DNA of 64,000 nt from JTS-RE37 sp963756115 (lineage in GTDB: Bacteria > Bacteroidota > Bacteroidia > Flavobacteriales > Flavobacteriaceae): positions 1,302,001 through 1,366,000 of the forward strand of contig CAVWMN010000003.1 in NCBI GenBank assembly GCA_963756115.1. The letters are read 5' to 3'. The notes beneath the pieces are model-generated. The model did not search any database. It was given only the letters and a program-made list of their open reading frames with translations, and was not told the origin of the DNA. Shown here piece by piece: positions 8,182 through 16,420 of the stretch. A program made the position numbers and the translations under genes. How positions within the stretch are numbered: position 1 is the stretch's first letter; each line of letters starts with the position of its first letter.

Positions 8182-9552
8182 ATGAAAAAGGAACTTTACT
8201 TCATGATGATCGCTGTTCTCGGCATTGTGGGCAAAAGTAGTGCCCAGGCACAAAACCCTGAATGTATGACCAATCTTTCCATATATGCGGAGCATGCCAA
8301 GGTTAAAAATTACGATGCCGCTTATACACCTTGGAAAATGGTGTACGAAAATTGCCCGGCACTCAACAAGGCAAATTTCTCCCTCGGGGAAAGGATTCTC
8401 AATTATAAGATTGAAAATAGTACAGGCGCTGACAAGGACAAGTATATTAGTGAACTGATGGCGATGTACGACAACAGTATGAAGTATTTCCCTACCAAAT
8501 ACAATGAAGCCGGGGTGGCAATTGACAAAGCCCTGCTGATGTATGACAATAAAATGGCCTCTGATGCAGAGATATTTGAGATGTTGGATAAAGCATTTAA
8601 GGCTGACAAGGAAAATTTCAAAAACCCGAAAGCACTTTACCTGTATTTTTCGAGTCTGGTAGACCTGCATAACGCTGGCTCCAAGGATCTGCAGGAGGTT
8701 TTTGACGTGTATGATGATGTCACAGAACAAATTGAAAACGAAAACCAAAAACTAACAGATAAGATCAGTGAACTGCTTCCCAAAGAAGAAGCCGGCACAC
8801 TTACTTCCAAAGAGAAAGCCCAATTGAGGGTGGCTACCACCAATTCCGAATCCTATGGAAAAATTGCTGGAAGCGTGGATTCGAAACTGGGCGCCCTTGC
8901 TGATTGTAACAACCTGATACCCCTGTATCAAAAGAACTTCGATTCAAAGAAAGATGATGTCAACTGGGTAAAAAGGGCCGTAGGCAGGATGTTCAGCAAA
9001 GAATGCACGGATGATCCCCTGTTCAAACAACTGTTCGAAGCCCAGTTAAAACTGGAACCTTCCGCCAGTGCATATCTTTACGGAGGTACCCTGAAACAAA
9101 AAGCGGGAGACCACAAAGGGGCTATCGCAGATTTCAACAAGGCAGTGGACCTGGAAACCGATTCCTATAAAAAATCTAATATTCTTTATAAGATCGCCAC
9201 AACGGTTCGGAGAAGCAGCAAATCAGAAGCACGGAACTATGCCCAGAAAGCTATCGATGTCAACTCTGCAAACGGGAAAGCTTATTTGCTGATCGCCAAC
9301 CTGTATGCCGGCAGTGCCAACGATTGTGGCAGTACAACCTTTGAAAAGAGGGCTATCTACTGGAAGGCAGCAGAAATGGCCCGGAGAGCAGGGCGGGTGG
9401 ATCCGTCCCTTAGCGGACACGCCAGCCAGGCAGCGGCCAGCTATGATGCCAAAGCCCCGACCAAAACAGATATATTCAATTCCGGCATGGCTGGTAAAAC
9501 AGTGTCATTCAGTTGTTGGGTAGGGGGCAGCGTACAAGTGCCTAATCTCTAA
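8182..9552 (+). CDS. Exported tetratricopeptide-repeat protein
   Basis: The 456-residue protein has a Sec signal peptide ending near SSAQAQ (about residues 1-24), then helical TPR-like pairs. The clearest repeats are at about residues 305-400: YLYGGTLKQKAGDHKGAIAD, then YKIATTVRR and YLLIANLYAGSA. Three to four cysteines (PECM, ENCP, NDCG, SCWVG) suggest disulfides in the periplasm. TPR proteins are scaffolds; the two-base gap to lptC and the barrel gene upstream suggest a role in outer-membrane assembly, but this is inference from context. The C-terminus has no sorting signal. Confidence 0.75.
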   Translation: MKKELYFMMIAVLGIVGKSSAQAQNPECMTNLSIYAEHAKVKNYDAAYTPWKMVYENCPALNKANFSLGERILNYKIENSTGADKDKYISELMAMYDNSMKYFPTKYNEAGVAIDKALLMYDNKMASDAEIFEMLDKAFKADKENFKNPKALYLYFSSLVDLHNAGSKDLQEVFDVYDDVTEQIENENQKLTDKISELLPKEEAGTLTSKEKAQLRVATTNSESYGKIAGSVDSKLGALADCNNLIPLYQKNFDSKKDDVNWVKRAVGRMFSKECTDDPLFKQLFEAQLKLEPSASAYLYGGTLKQKAGDHKGAIADFNKAVDLETDSYKKSNILYKIATTVRRSSKSEARNYAQKAIDVNSANGKAYLLIANLYAGSANDCGSTTFEKRAIYWKAAEMARRAGRVDPSLSGHASQAAASYDAKAPTKTDIFNSGMAGKTVSFSCWVGGSVQVPNL

Positions 9553-9554
9553 AA

Positions 9555-10160
9555 ATGAAATTTTGTTTCGGAAATAAATGTAATAGCATTGCCATGGTTT
9601 GTACCGTGGCAATGTTTTTTTTGAATTGTACAGACACCTATAAACGGGTAGGCGAGGAAGCCAAAAAAGATATCTTTCCCCAGGGTGTTGCAGAAAATTT
9701 TGTACTTACCTATACCGAAACATTGGATAAATTGGAAAGTGAAGCCCTAGACAGTACCCGTGTAATAGCCATCCTTACCAGCCCGATGAGTGAGGATTTC
9801 GATAACCTGAGTTTCCCTTACCGAACATTTCCAAAGGGACTGCGGCTTGAATATTTTGACACGGATAACAATAAAAGTACAATTACGGCAGATTATGGGA
9901 TCATCTATTCCTCCACGGACCTCATAGATTTAAGGGGGGATGTTGTCCTGGAAACCCATGACGGGAAGAAACTGGAAACCCCGCAATTGTACTGGGACCG
10001 TTCCAATGAATGGATCTTTACCGAGGAGAAATTCAAATACACCAACCCGGATGACGGAACTATCATGGACGGCGCGGGTATGGACTTTAACCGGGAGTTC
10101 AGTTTACTGGAAGCTCATAAAACAACAGGGCTCATGCTCATAAAGGAGGAAGAATCATGA
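9555..10160 (+). CDS. lptC: LPS export ABC transporter periplasmic protein LptC
   Basis: The 201-residue lipoprotein-type LptC has lipobox FFLNC (Cys25). Bacteroidota LptC proteins are commonly annotated as lipoproteins, whereas that of E. coli keeps an N-terminal anchor. The LptC/OstA-like beta-jellyroll is visible in YDTDNNKSTITADYGIIY-type strands and DLRGDVVLETHDGKKLET, where the protein hands lipopolysaccharide from the LptB2FG transporter to LptA. It starts two bases after the TPR gene stop, and its own stop overlaps the next ATG by four bases, so translation is probably coupled. The partner lptE is found at 45.3 kb. Confidence 0.9.
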   Translation: MKFCFGNKCNSIAMVCTVAMFFLNCTDTYKRVGEEAKKDIFPQGVAENFVLTYTETLDKLESEALDSTRVIAILTSPMSEDFDNLSFPYRTFPKGLRLEYFDTDNNKSTITADYGIIYSSTDLIDLRGDVVLETHDGKKLETPQLYWDRSNEWIFTEEKFKYTNPDDGTIMDGAGMDFNREFSLLEAHKTTGLMLIKEEES

Positions 10161-10363
10161 TCAAAATATTGAAATACACTGAATACCTGTACCTGGCTGT
10201 TGCCATCGTTTCCATCTATAAAATTATCACCCTATGGAATGTAGACCCCTCAGAGACCTACCTCTTTATTTTTTTTGCATTGGTTTCCATCGGGATGTTT
10301 ATTTTCAGGCGCAATTACCGGCAACGGTTTGAAAAAAGGAAACAGCAAAATAAACCTGAATAA
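10157..10363 (+). CDS. Small two-helix membrane protein
   Basis: The 68-residue protein has two predicted transmembrane helices (about residues 8-27 and 34-51), followed by a basic cytoplasmic tail (RRNYRQRFEKRKQQNK). The start ATG overlaps the lptC stop in an ATGA junction, and its stop is immediately followed by the TTG start of the CNNM/CBS gene. It is thus wedged in a translationally coupled block between an LPS-export gene and a transporter-like gene. No motif identifies it; the context suggests an accessory membrane subunit. Confidence 0.75.
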   Translation: MIKILKYTEYLYLAVAIVSIYKIITLWNVDPSETYLFIFFALVSIGMFIFRRNYRQRFEKRKQQNKPE

Positions 10364-11653
10364 TTGGAAAGCCCCATTTTTATCATCATTCTCATGCTGC
10401 TGCTGTCAGCCTTTTTTTCCGGAATGGAGATTGCCTTTATTTCGGCCAATAAGATCCATATCGAAATAGAAAAAAAGCAACAGGGGATTCTGGCCAAGGT
10501 GCTGACCCGGCTCACGGCCAAACCTTCCAAATTCATTGCAACCATGTTGATCGGCAATAATATTGCTTTGGTAGTCTATGGATTTTTTATGGGGGATTTG
10601 CTGATGGCCTGGTTTACAGACCTGCTCCCATCCGACAATGCCATTATCCATCTTATTCTGACTGATTTCAGCCTGGTGACCCAGACTATTATTTCCACGC
10701 TGATCATCCTGCTCACCGCCGAGTTTTTACCGAAGGTACTGTTCCAGATCTATGCCAATACGCTCCTGAAAGTGCTGGCCATCCCGGCTTTCTTTTTTTA
10801 CTTTCTCTTTTCCTTTATTTCGGATTTTGTGATCAAAGTATCCGATTTTATCCTTAAAACACTCTTTCAAACCGCTGGAGATGAAGTACAGCTGGCCTTC
10901 AGTAAAATGGAGTTAGGTGATTACATTACCGAACAAATGGAAACTGTTGAGGCAAAGGATGAAGTGGATTCCGAGATACAGATATTTCAGAACGCCCTGG
11001 AATTCACCACCGTAAAAGCCCGGGAGGTAATGGTTCCAAGGACTGAAATCACAGCAGTTGAATTACATGAAACCCCGAAGAACCTGGCTAAATTGTTTAC
11101 GGAGACAGGATATTCCAAGATCCTGATTTATAAGGATACCATTGATAATATTATAGGATACGCCCATTCCTATGAATTGTTTAAAAAACCAAAGACCATT
11201 AAGAGTATCCTCCTGCCAGTGGAATATGTACCCGAATCAATGCTAATACATGAGATTCTCAATGTGCTGACCAAAAAAAGGAAGAGTATTGCCGTAGTGC
11301 TTGATGAATATGGCGGAACCAGCGGTATCATGACCGTGGAGGATATTGTGGAAGAACTGGTCGGGGAAATTGAAGATGAACATGACACCACGGACCTGCA
11401 CGAGGAAAAAATAGACGACACTACCTATAAGTTTTCAGCCAGGCTCGAAGTGGATTATATCAATGAAAGCTATAAGATCGAATTGCCAGATAGCGAAGAA
11501 TATGAAACCCTTGGAGGTTTGATCGTGAATGAAACCGGGGAGATACCAGACAAGGATTCCGAAATTAAAGTAGGTAATTTTGTATTTACAATTTTGGAGG
11601 TATCGGGTAACAAAATCGACCTGGTAACCCTGAAAATACTGGAAAAAGACTAG
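10364..11653 (+). CDS. CNNM/CBS/CorC-domain integral membrane protein (hemolysin C family)
   Basis: The 429-residue protein has three parts: an N-terminal DUF21/CNNM membrane domain with several helices (SAFFSGMEIAFISANK near residue 10 is the family signature), two CBS motifs at about residues 205-330 (MVPRTEI and VVLDEYGGTSGIMTVEDI), and a C-terminal CorC_HlyC domain ending in NFVFTILEV. Relatives transport or sense Mg/Co ions; GldE of gliding bacteria is a paralogue, but the usual gldE neighbours (ssb, mutY, gldD) are absent. The TTG at 10364, directly after the upstream stop, keeps the N-terminal ESP segment typical of relatives; the next ATG would cut the first helix. Confidence 0.88.
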   Translation: MESPIFIIILMLLLSAFFSGMEIAFISANKIHIEIEKKQQGILAKVLTRLTAKPSKFIATMLIGNNIALVVYGFFMGDLLMAWFTDLLPSDNAIIHLILTDFSLVTQTIISTLIILLTAEFLPKVLFQIYANTLLKVLAIPAFFFYFLFSFISDFVIKVSDFILKTLFQTAGDEVQLAFSKMELGDYITEQMETVEAKDEVDSEIQIFQNALEFTTVKAREVMVPRTEITAVELHETPKNLAKLFTETGYSKILIYKDTIDNIIGYAHSYELFKKPKTIKSILLPVEYVPESMLIHEILNVLTKKRKSIAVVLDEYGGTSGIMTVEDIVEELVGEIEDEHDTTDLHEEKIDDTTYKFSARLEVDYINESYKIELPDSEEYETLGGLIVNETGEIPDKDSEIKVGNFVFTILEVSGNKIDLVTLKILEKD

Positions 11654-11690
11654 ATCCTTACCGGAGGGATGTTATAATTTCCGCTAACAA

Positions 11691-11709
11691 TGGGCAAACT
11701 TTTTGCCCA
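11691..11709. other. Perfect 8-bp stem-loop in the CNNM-ppiD gap
   Basis: TGGGCAAA-CTT-TTTGCCCA. No T-run follows, so it is not a clear terminator; it may be a weak attenuator or a protein-binding site in the 191-base gap before ppiD. Confidence 0.4.
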
Positions 11710-11844
11710 GCCCGGCTGGTTAGGGAATAATCCCTGCATAAAAGGTCCCGGAAGCCCTGTCCCACCCAATATTTATAAAGCAAAAGTTTTAAAGAGCCGA
11801 AAGAAAATGGTAATTTCGCGAACTGATTTTAAACATTCCATACC

Positions 11845-13965
11845 ATGGCAATTTTAGAAAATATCCGAAAGCGTACCACTGTTTTGATCCTGATCATCGG
11901 TCTGGCCTTATTTGCTTTCGTAATATCCGGGATTTTTACAAGTCAGGATTTCTCAGGAGGAAAAGTAGGTTCTTCCGTAGCGGAAATCAACGGGGACGAA
12001 ATTTCCATTGATGCTTTCAGGCAGCAGGTAGAACGCGCTTCAAGAAGGAGTGGTCCTACTACCTCTTCCATGCAGTTGGTGAACAATGTCTGGACCCAGG
12101 TTGAGCGCAATACCCTTTTCGAACAGCAGATAGAAGAACTGGGCATTGCCATAGAACAAGACCAGATCATCAATATAATCAAGGCAAGTCCGGGTTTTAC
12201 CCAAAACCCCCAATTCCTGAATGAAAGTGGTGTTTTTGACGAAAACAAATTCAGGGATTTCATTGCAGAATTAAAGATTAACGCCCCTGCACAATATCAG
12301 GATTGGTTGCAGGATGAAGATGCTATCATTCAAGGCGCCAGGGAACAGGCTTACCTTAACCTCATAAAGGCAGGGACCGTAGCAACCCTGAAGGAAGGAG
12401 AGCTGGAATATAAACTTGCCAATGACAAGGTAGATATAAAGTATGTCAGAATACCCTATACCAGTATCCCGGACAGTACCATCATTGTGTCTAAAAAGGA
12501 AATTTCTAATTATATCGAAGACCATGAGAAGGATTACCAGCAAGGCAGGGCAAGGGACATCCAATATGTTTATTTTGAAGAGAAACCGTCCGAAACGGAT
12601 GAAGCCGAGATCAAAAACAATATTAAGAGCCTGCTGGATGACACGGTGGAATATAATTCGGCCACCGATAGGAATGATACCATCCGGGGCTTTCGGAACA
12701 CCGAAAACCTGGCCGCGTTTCTGGATAGAAATTCTGATACCAAATTCGATACCATCTACAAAACCAAAAATGAACTGCCCGCAAAGTTTGCCGATACCCT
12801 TATGGCTTTGAAAACAGGCGAAATATTCGGTCCTTACCAGGATGGGGATGTCTTCAAGATCAGCAAAATGGTCAACCGCAAACCCAACGGAACCGTAAAG
12901 GCAAGCCATATTTTAATTACCTATGAAGGTGCCGAACGGGCCAACCCGGAAATTAAGAGGACGAAGGAAGAAGCAGAAGCCAGGGCTAAAGAACTTTTAA
13001 AGGAAGCCACCAAAACAGGAACTGTCTTTGCCGAATTGGCCAGGGACAATTCAGATGGCCCGTCTGCACCACAGGGTGGCGACCTGGGCTTTTTTCAGGA
13101 AGGCGTAATGACACCTAAATTCAATGATTTTGCCTTTGGCAATAAGGTTGGCCATATAGGACTGGTAGAAACCGAATTCGGATTCCACATTGTAAAAGTC
13201 GATGAGAAACAGGATGTCGTGCAACTTGCCACCCTGTCCAGAGCTATTGAACCTTCCGAGGAAACCATCAACACACTTTTTACGGAGGCAACCAAATTTG
13301 AAATGGCCTCCACGTCTTCCAACAAGCCGTTTTCGGAAGTTGCCAAGGAAAATAACCAAATAGTGAGGCCGGTGAACAAGCTCAGCGAAATGGATGAAAA
13401 CCTCCCGGGCCTGGGAGCACAACGGGCTATTGTTCAATGGGCTTTCAATGATGATACCGAATTAGCGGATATCAGGAGGTTCAATATTAACAACGGCTAC
13501 GCAGTGGTACAACTAACGGGCAAATACAAAAAAGGCCTGATGGGTGTTGAAGATGCCTCTGCCACGGTACTGCCTATGATCCGCAGGGAAAAAAAGGCCG
13601 CAAAGATCATGGCGGCAAATAGCGGCAAAAGCCTTGAAGAGATAGCGTCTTCCAATAATACCAACCAGTCAACGGCCACTGCTCTGACTGTGAAGTCCCC
13701 TACCATCCCCGGCGCCGGAAGGGAGCCACTCGTAGTTGGCAATGCTTTCGCTCTGGAGCAAGGGGCAACTTCAGGGTTGATAAAAGGGGAAAGCGGCATT
13801 TTCATGGTCCAGGTGACCCGGAAGGAGGAAGCCCCGAAGCTGGATAACTATGCAACCTATGCCAATTCGTTGAAAACATCCAATGCAGCAAAGGTAAATA
13901 TAGCAGTTTTCAATGCCTTAAAAGATAAAGCGACCATAGAAGACAACCGTGCTGTTTTTTATTAG
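11845..13965 (+). CDS. ppiD: PpiD-type periplasmic peptidyl-prolyl isomerase
   Basis: The 706-residue membrane-anchored chaperone has a short cytoplasmic start (MAILENIRKRT), one helix (VLILIIGLALFAFVISGIF, about residues 13-31), a SurA_N-like chaperone domain to about residue 220, and a parvulin domain at about residues 350-456 (KASHILITYEG, then GGDLGFF and FGFHIVKV). A further region follows, as usual in Bacteroidota. It assists folding of proteins leaving the Sec translocon. It lies 191 bases after the CNNM gene and ends at a strong terminator. Confidence 0.93.
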   Translation: MAILENIRKRTTVLILIIGLALFAFVISGIFTSQDFSGGKVGSSVAEINGDEISIDAFRQQVERASRRSGPTTSSMQLVNNVWTQVERNTLFEQQIEELGIAIEQDQIINIIKASPGFTQNPQFLNESGVFDENKFRDFIAELKINAPAQYQDWLQDEDAIIQGAREQAYLNLIKAGTVATLKEGELEYKLANDKVDIKYVRIPYTSIPDSTIIVSKKEISNYIEDHEKDYQQGRARDIQYVYFEEKPSETDEAEIKNNIKSLLDDTVEYNSATDRNDTIRGFRNTENLAAFLDRNSDTKFDTIYKTKNELPAKFADTLMALKTGEIFGPYQDGDVFKISKMVNRKPNGTVKASHILITYEGAERANPEIKRTKEEAEARAKELLKEATKTGTVFAELARDNSDGPSAPQGGDLGFFQEGVMTPKFNDFAFGNKVGHIGLVETEFGFHIVKVDEKQDVVQLATLSRAIEPSEETINTLFTEATKFEMASTSSNKPFSEVAKENNQIVRPVNKLSEMDENLPGLGAQRAIVQWAFNDDTELADIRRFNINNGYAVVQLTGKYKKGLMGVEDASATVLPMIRREKKAAKIMAANSGKSLEEIASSNNTNQSTATALTVKSPTIPGAGREPLVVGNAFALEQGATSGLIKGESGIFMVQVTRKEEAPKLDNYATYANSLKTSNAAKVNIAVFNALKDKATIEDNRAVFY

Positions 13966-13991
13966 TTAAAACCCTAACCTTAAAGAAGAAT

Positions 13992-14030
13992 AATGCCCCA
14001 CTGCCGGTTTCCAGGTGTGGGGTATTTTTT
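13992..14030 (+). terminator. Rho-independent terminator of the coaX-ppiD run
   Basis: Stem ATGCCCCAC / GTGGGGTAT (one G-T pair) around a 13-base loop, followed by TTTTTT. It lies between the convergent ppiD and GHMP kinase genes. Confidence 0.8.
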
Positions 14031-14937
14031 ATAAGACCATATCTGAATAGGGTATAACTGTATGGTAGCCAAGGGCTTTAAAATAGGCGGGGATACCGGT
14101 ATCCCCCGTTGCCAGGCAGAAGTCGCCGCCCCAGGCACCCAGACTTTTAAGCGCCCCGGGGAAACCGGGAAAATATTTTTCTTTCAGGGTTGGGACGCCC
14201 AGGATTCCTGACAAGGTTGCTTCATGCTTTCCGATCAATTCTTCAAATTCTGTTAGCAGTTTACAGTGTGTGATCTCCCTGGTCAGAAGTGAAATGGACT
14301 GCACTAGCGGATCCCTGTCGAATACCAGGCTGCTGTACCGGGCAACAGCCTCCCTGCTATCCTGTTTCCGGTTGAGGTATACAAAGTAAAGCGCATTTTT
14401 GAACGGGGGATCGAAGTTGATCTCCTCCACTACAGGAATCTTGTTCTCCAGGCGGTACAAAATCGGGTGATCATGTTTTGCGCAGGCAATGTCATAGCCG
14501 CTGCCCCCGAAGGTATGCCATTGCAATTGGAAAGGGTCTACCCCTGCCCATTGGGCTATATTGTTCACCAGGGTTGCCGAGGAACCCAGCCCCCAATTCC
14601 TTGGAAAATCCATGGTGCTTTTCAGTAAATACCCCCGTGAGGTTAACAGGAAGTCAGGATTAAGCTTTCTGGCGGCCTTCAGTATTTCAAGGAGTTTGTT
14701 TCGGGTAGGGTCAGCACCTGCTGGTTCTTTTTCTATGTTTCCGATGGTGAAATCAGATTCAAACCAAATATGTCCCTGGTCATCCAGGCTTTTCCAGAAA
14801 ATATGTTCGGATTCAGTGTCCGAAACAGTTAATCCCTGCCCGTAGGATGTAGGTACAGCAAGGCTTAGCGCCCCGTCAATAACCACATATTCGCCCGTGA
14901 TCAGCAATTTTCCGTTGGAATAATAGGTCTGTTCCAT
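14029..14937 (-). CDS. GYDIA-family GHMP kinase
   Basis: The 302-residue GHMP-superfamily kinase has the ATP-binding motif WGLGSSATL at residues 115-123 and GSGYDIA at 145-151, the namesake of the 'GYDIA family GHMP kinase' group. The N-terminus (YYSNGKLLITGEYVVIDGA) matches mevalonate and phosphomevalonate kinases. It starts one base after the stop of HMG-CoA reductase on the same strand, so the two are co-transcribed; a role in phosphorylating mevalonate or a derivative is a natural inference, though the exact step is not shown. The gene ends against the ppiD terminator. Confidence 0.88.
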   Translation of the reverse strand: MEQTYYSNGKLLITGEYVVIDGALSLAVPTSYGQGLTVSDTESEHIFWKSLDDQGHIWFESDFTIGNIEKEPAGADPTRNKLLEILKAARKLNPDFLLTSRGYLLKSTMDFPRNWGLGSSATLVNNIAQWAGVDPFQLQWHTFGGSGYDIACAKHDHPILYRLENKIPVVEEINFDPPFKNALYFVYLNRKQDSREAVARYSSLVFDRDPLVQSISLLTREITHCKLLTEFEELIGKHEATLSGILGVPTLKEKYFPGFPGALKSLGAWGGDFCLATGDTGIPAYFKALGYHTVIPYSDMVL

Positions 14938-16257
14938 TTATTCCCCCCTTAGGCTATGAAAAGCTTCCACCACCGCGGTATGGGTGACAGTGCGTTTTTT
15001 AAAAAAGTGGATCAGGTATTCTTTCTCCGACTGCGTTGCCCCCATCTGGTTTAGAATATTAAGGAGGTGCATCTTCATATGACCTTGTTGTATACCTGTG
15101 GTAACCAACGAACGCAGGGCCGCAAAATTCTGGGCGAGCCCGGCCACGGCAACAATCTGCATCAGCTCTTTGGCTGAAGGATTCTGAAGTATTTCCAATG
15201 CCAGTTTCACCAGCGGGTGTAGCCGGGTCAGGCCCCCAACCGTGCCCAGGGCCAGGGGCAGGTCCAGCCAGAAGCGGAATTCGCCATTTTCAATTGAGGC
15301 ATGGGAAAGGCTGGTATAGGATCCTGTACTAGAGGCATAGGCGTGGACCCCGGCCTCAACAGCCCGAAAATCATTCCCGGTAGCAACGACAACCGCGTCT
15401 ACCCCATTCATTATTCCTTTGTTATGGGTTACGGCCCGGAAAGGATCCGACTTGGCAATGGCTACGGCCTGTACAATCCTGCGGGCAAGTTCTGGTCCGC
15501 TCAAATTCGTATCCTCCGCCATGGCGGATACCGGGCAGGAGACTTCGGCCCGGACCATGCATCCTGGAACATAATTGGAAAGGATGCTCATAATGAATTC
15601 CACATCTTTTTCCTTCGCAGTGAATTCCCCGGCCCGAACCATCTCTTCCTTAAGTGTTTTGGCAAATTGTTCCAGGCAGGAGTTGATAAAATTAGCCCCC
15701 ATGGCATCCCGGGTGTCAAACGTGCAATGCAGCTGGTAATAGTGAGCCAGGGCGTCACTTTTGTTTCTGAGATCAATGTTCAGGATACCGCCACCCCGGT
15801 TTTCCATGCTCCGGGTTAGCGGGGCTGCCTGGGCGATCAGCTTGGGCTTTATCCGGTCTACAAAACGCTGTAATTTTCCGAATTCCCCCCTATAGAGGAA
15901 ATGCACCTGCCCAATCTTTTCCGTCCCAAATACAGTGGCCTTAAAGCCTCCCCTGGATAGCCAGTATTTGGCAGATTTGCTTGCTGCGGCCACGACGGAG
16001 CTTTCCTCCAGAGCCATGGGAATGGCATACATTTTGTTGTTGATCAGGAAATTCGGTGCAATGCTGAAGGGGAGGTAGTAGTTGGTAATGGTATTCTCAA
16101 TAAACTCATCGTGCAATTGCTGAATCTCATCATCTGAATGCCAATACCTTTCCAGCGTCGCCTTTGCCTTCTCAGGATCCGCGGTGTAATGTTCCGCGAT
16201 CCAGGCAATTTTTTCATCTTTGGAGAGTTTGGAAAATCCTTTGATGGGAGCGATCAT
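14938..16257 (-). CDS. mvaA: Hydroxymethylglutaryl-CoA reductase, class II type
   Basis: The 439-residue cytosolic enzyme interconverts HMG-CoA and mevalonate with NAD(P)H. Class II HMG-CoA reductase features are the lack of a membrane anchor, ENRGGGILNIDLR with its conserved glutamate near residue 150, MGANFINSCLE near 190, and GTVGGLTRLHP near 350. Mevalonate-derived isopentenyl diphosphate supplies carotenoids, menaquinone and undecaprenol; Flavobacteriaceae are known to use this route. The first gene of a two-gene operon with the GHMP kinase, it is preceded by a good -7 box (TATCTTTG). Confidence 0.93.
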   Translation of the reverse strand: MIAPIKGFSKLSKDEKIAWIAEHYTADPEKAKATLERYWHSDDEIQQLHDEFIENTITNYYLPFSIAPNFLINNKMYAIPMALEESSVVAAASKSAKYWLSRGGFKATVFGTEKIGQVHFLYRGEFGKLQRFVDRIKPKLIAQAAPLTRSMENRGGGILNIDLRNKSDALAHYYQLHCTFDTRDAMGANFINSCLEQFAKTLKEEMVRAGEFTAKEKDVEFIMSILSNYVPGCMVRAEVSCPVSAMAEDTNLSGPELARRIVQAVAIAKSDPFRAVTHNKGIMNGVDAVVVATGNDFRAVEAGVHAYASSTGSYTSLSHASIENGEFRFWLDLPLALGTVGGLTRLHPLVKLALEILQNPSAKELMQIVAVAGLAQNFAALRSLVTTGIQQGHMKMHLLNILNQMGATQSEKEYLIHFFKKRTVTHTAVVEAFHSLRGE

Positions 16258-16277
16258 AATCGGTTGGTATCTTAGGG

Positions 16278-16285
16278 CAAAGATA
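16278..16285 (-). promoter_or_regulatory. -7 promoter box for HMG-CoA reductase operon
   Basis: TATCTTTG on the minus strand, an exact match to the Bacteroidota TAnnTTTG consensus, 20 bases before the ATG. No clear -33 TTG. Confidence 0.5.
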
Positions 16286-16420
16286 GTGAATAGCTACTTT
16301 AGTAGGTGGGGTGTTGCCTGCAGACGACGGCCCGTAGCAGGAGGTATTATTTTGATGTATTGTACCTTTACTAACGAAAATATTAGTAAACTTGGAAGTT
16401 TTAATAAATTTTAGGCATTT

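Noticed and set aside
8137..8748. 203-residue minus ORF opposite the TPR gene
   Set aside because: An antisense shadow rich in Cys, Ile and Phe with no family resemblance.
10364..11653. Identification of the CNNM/CBS gene as gldE
   Set aside because: The domain layout fits, but gldE normally lies with ssb, mutY and gldD, which are absent; left unnamed.
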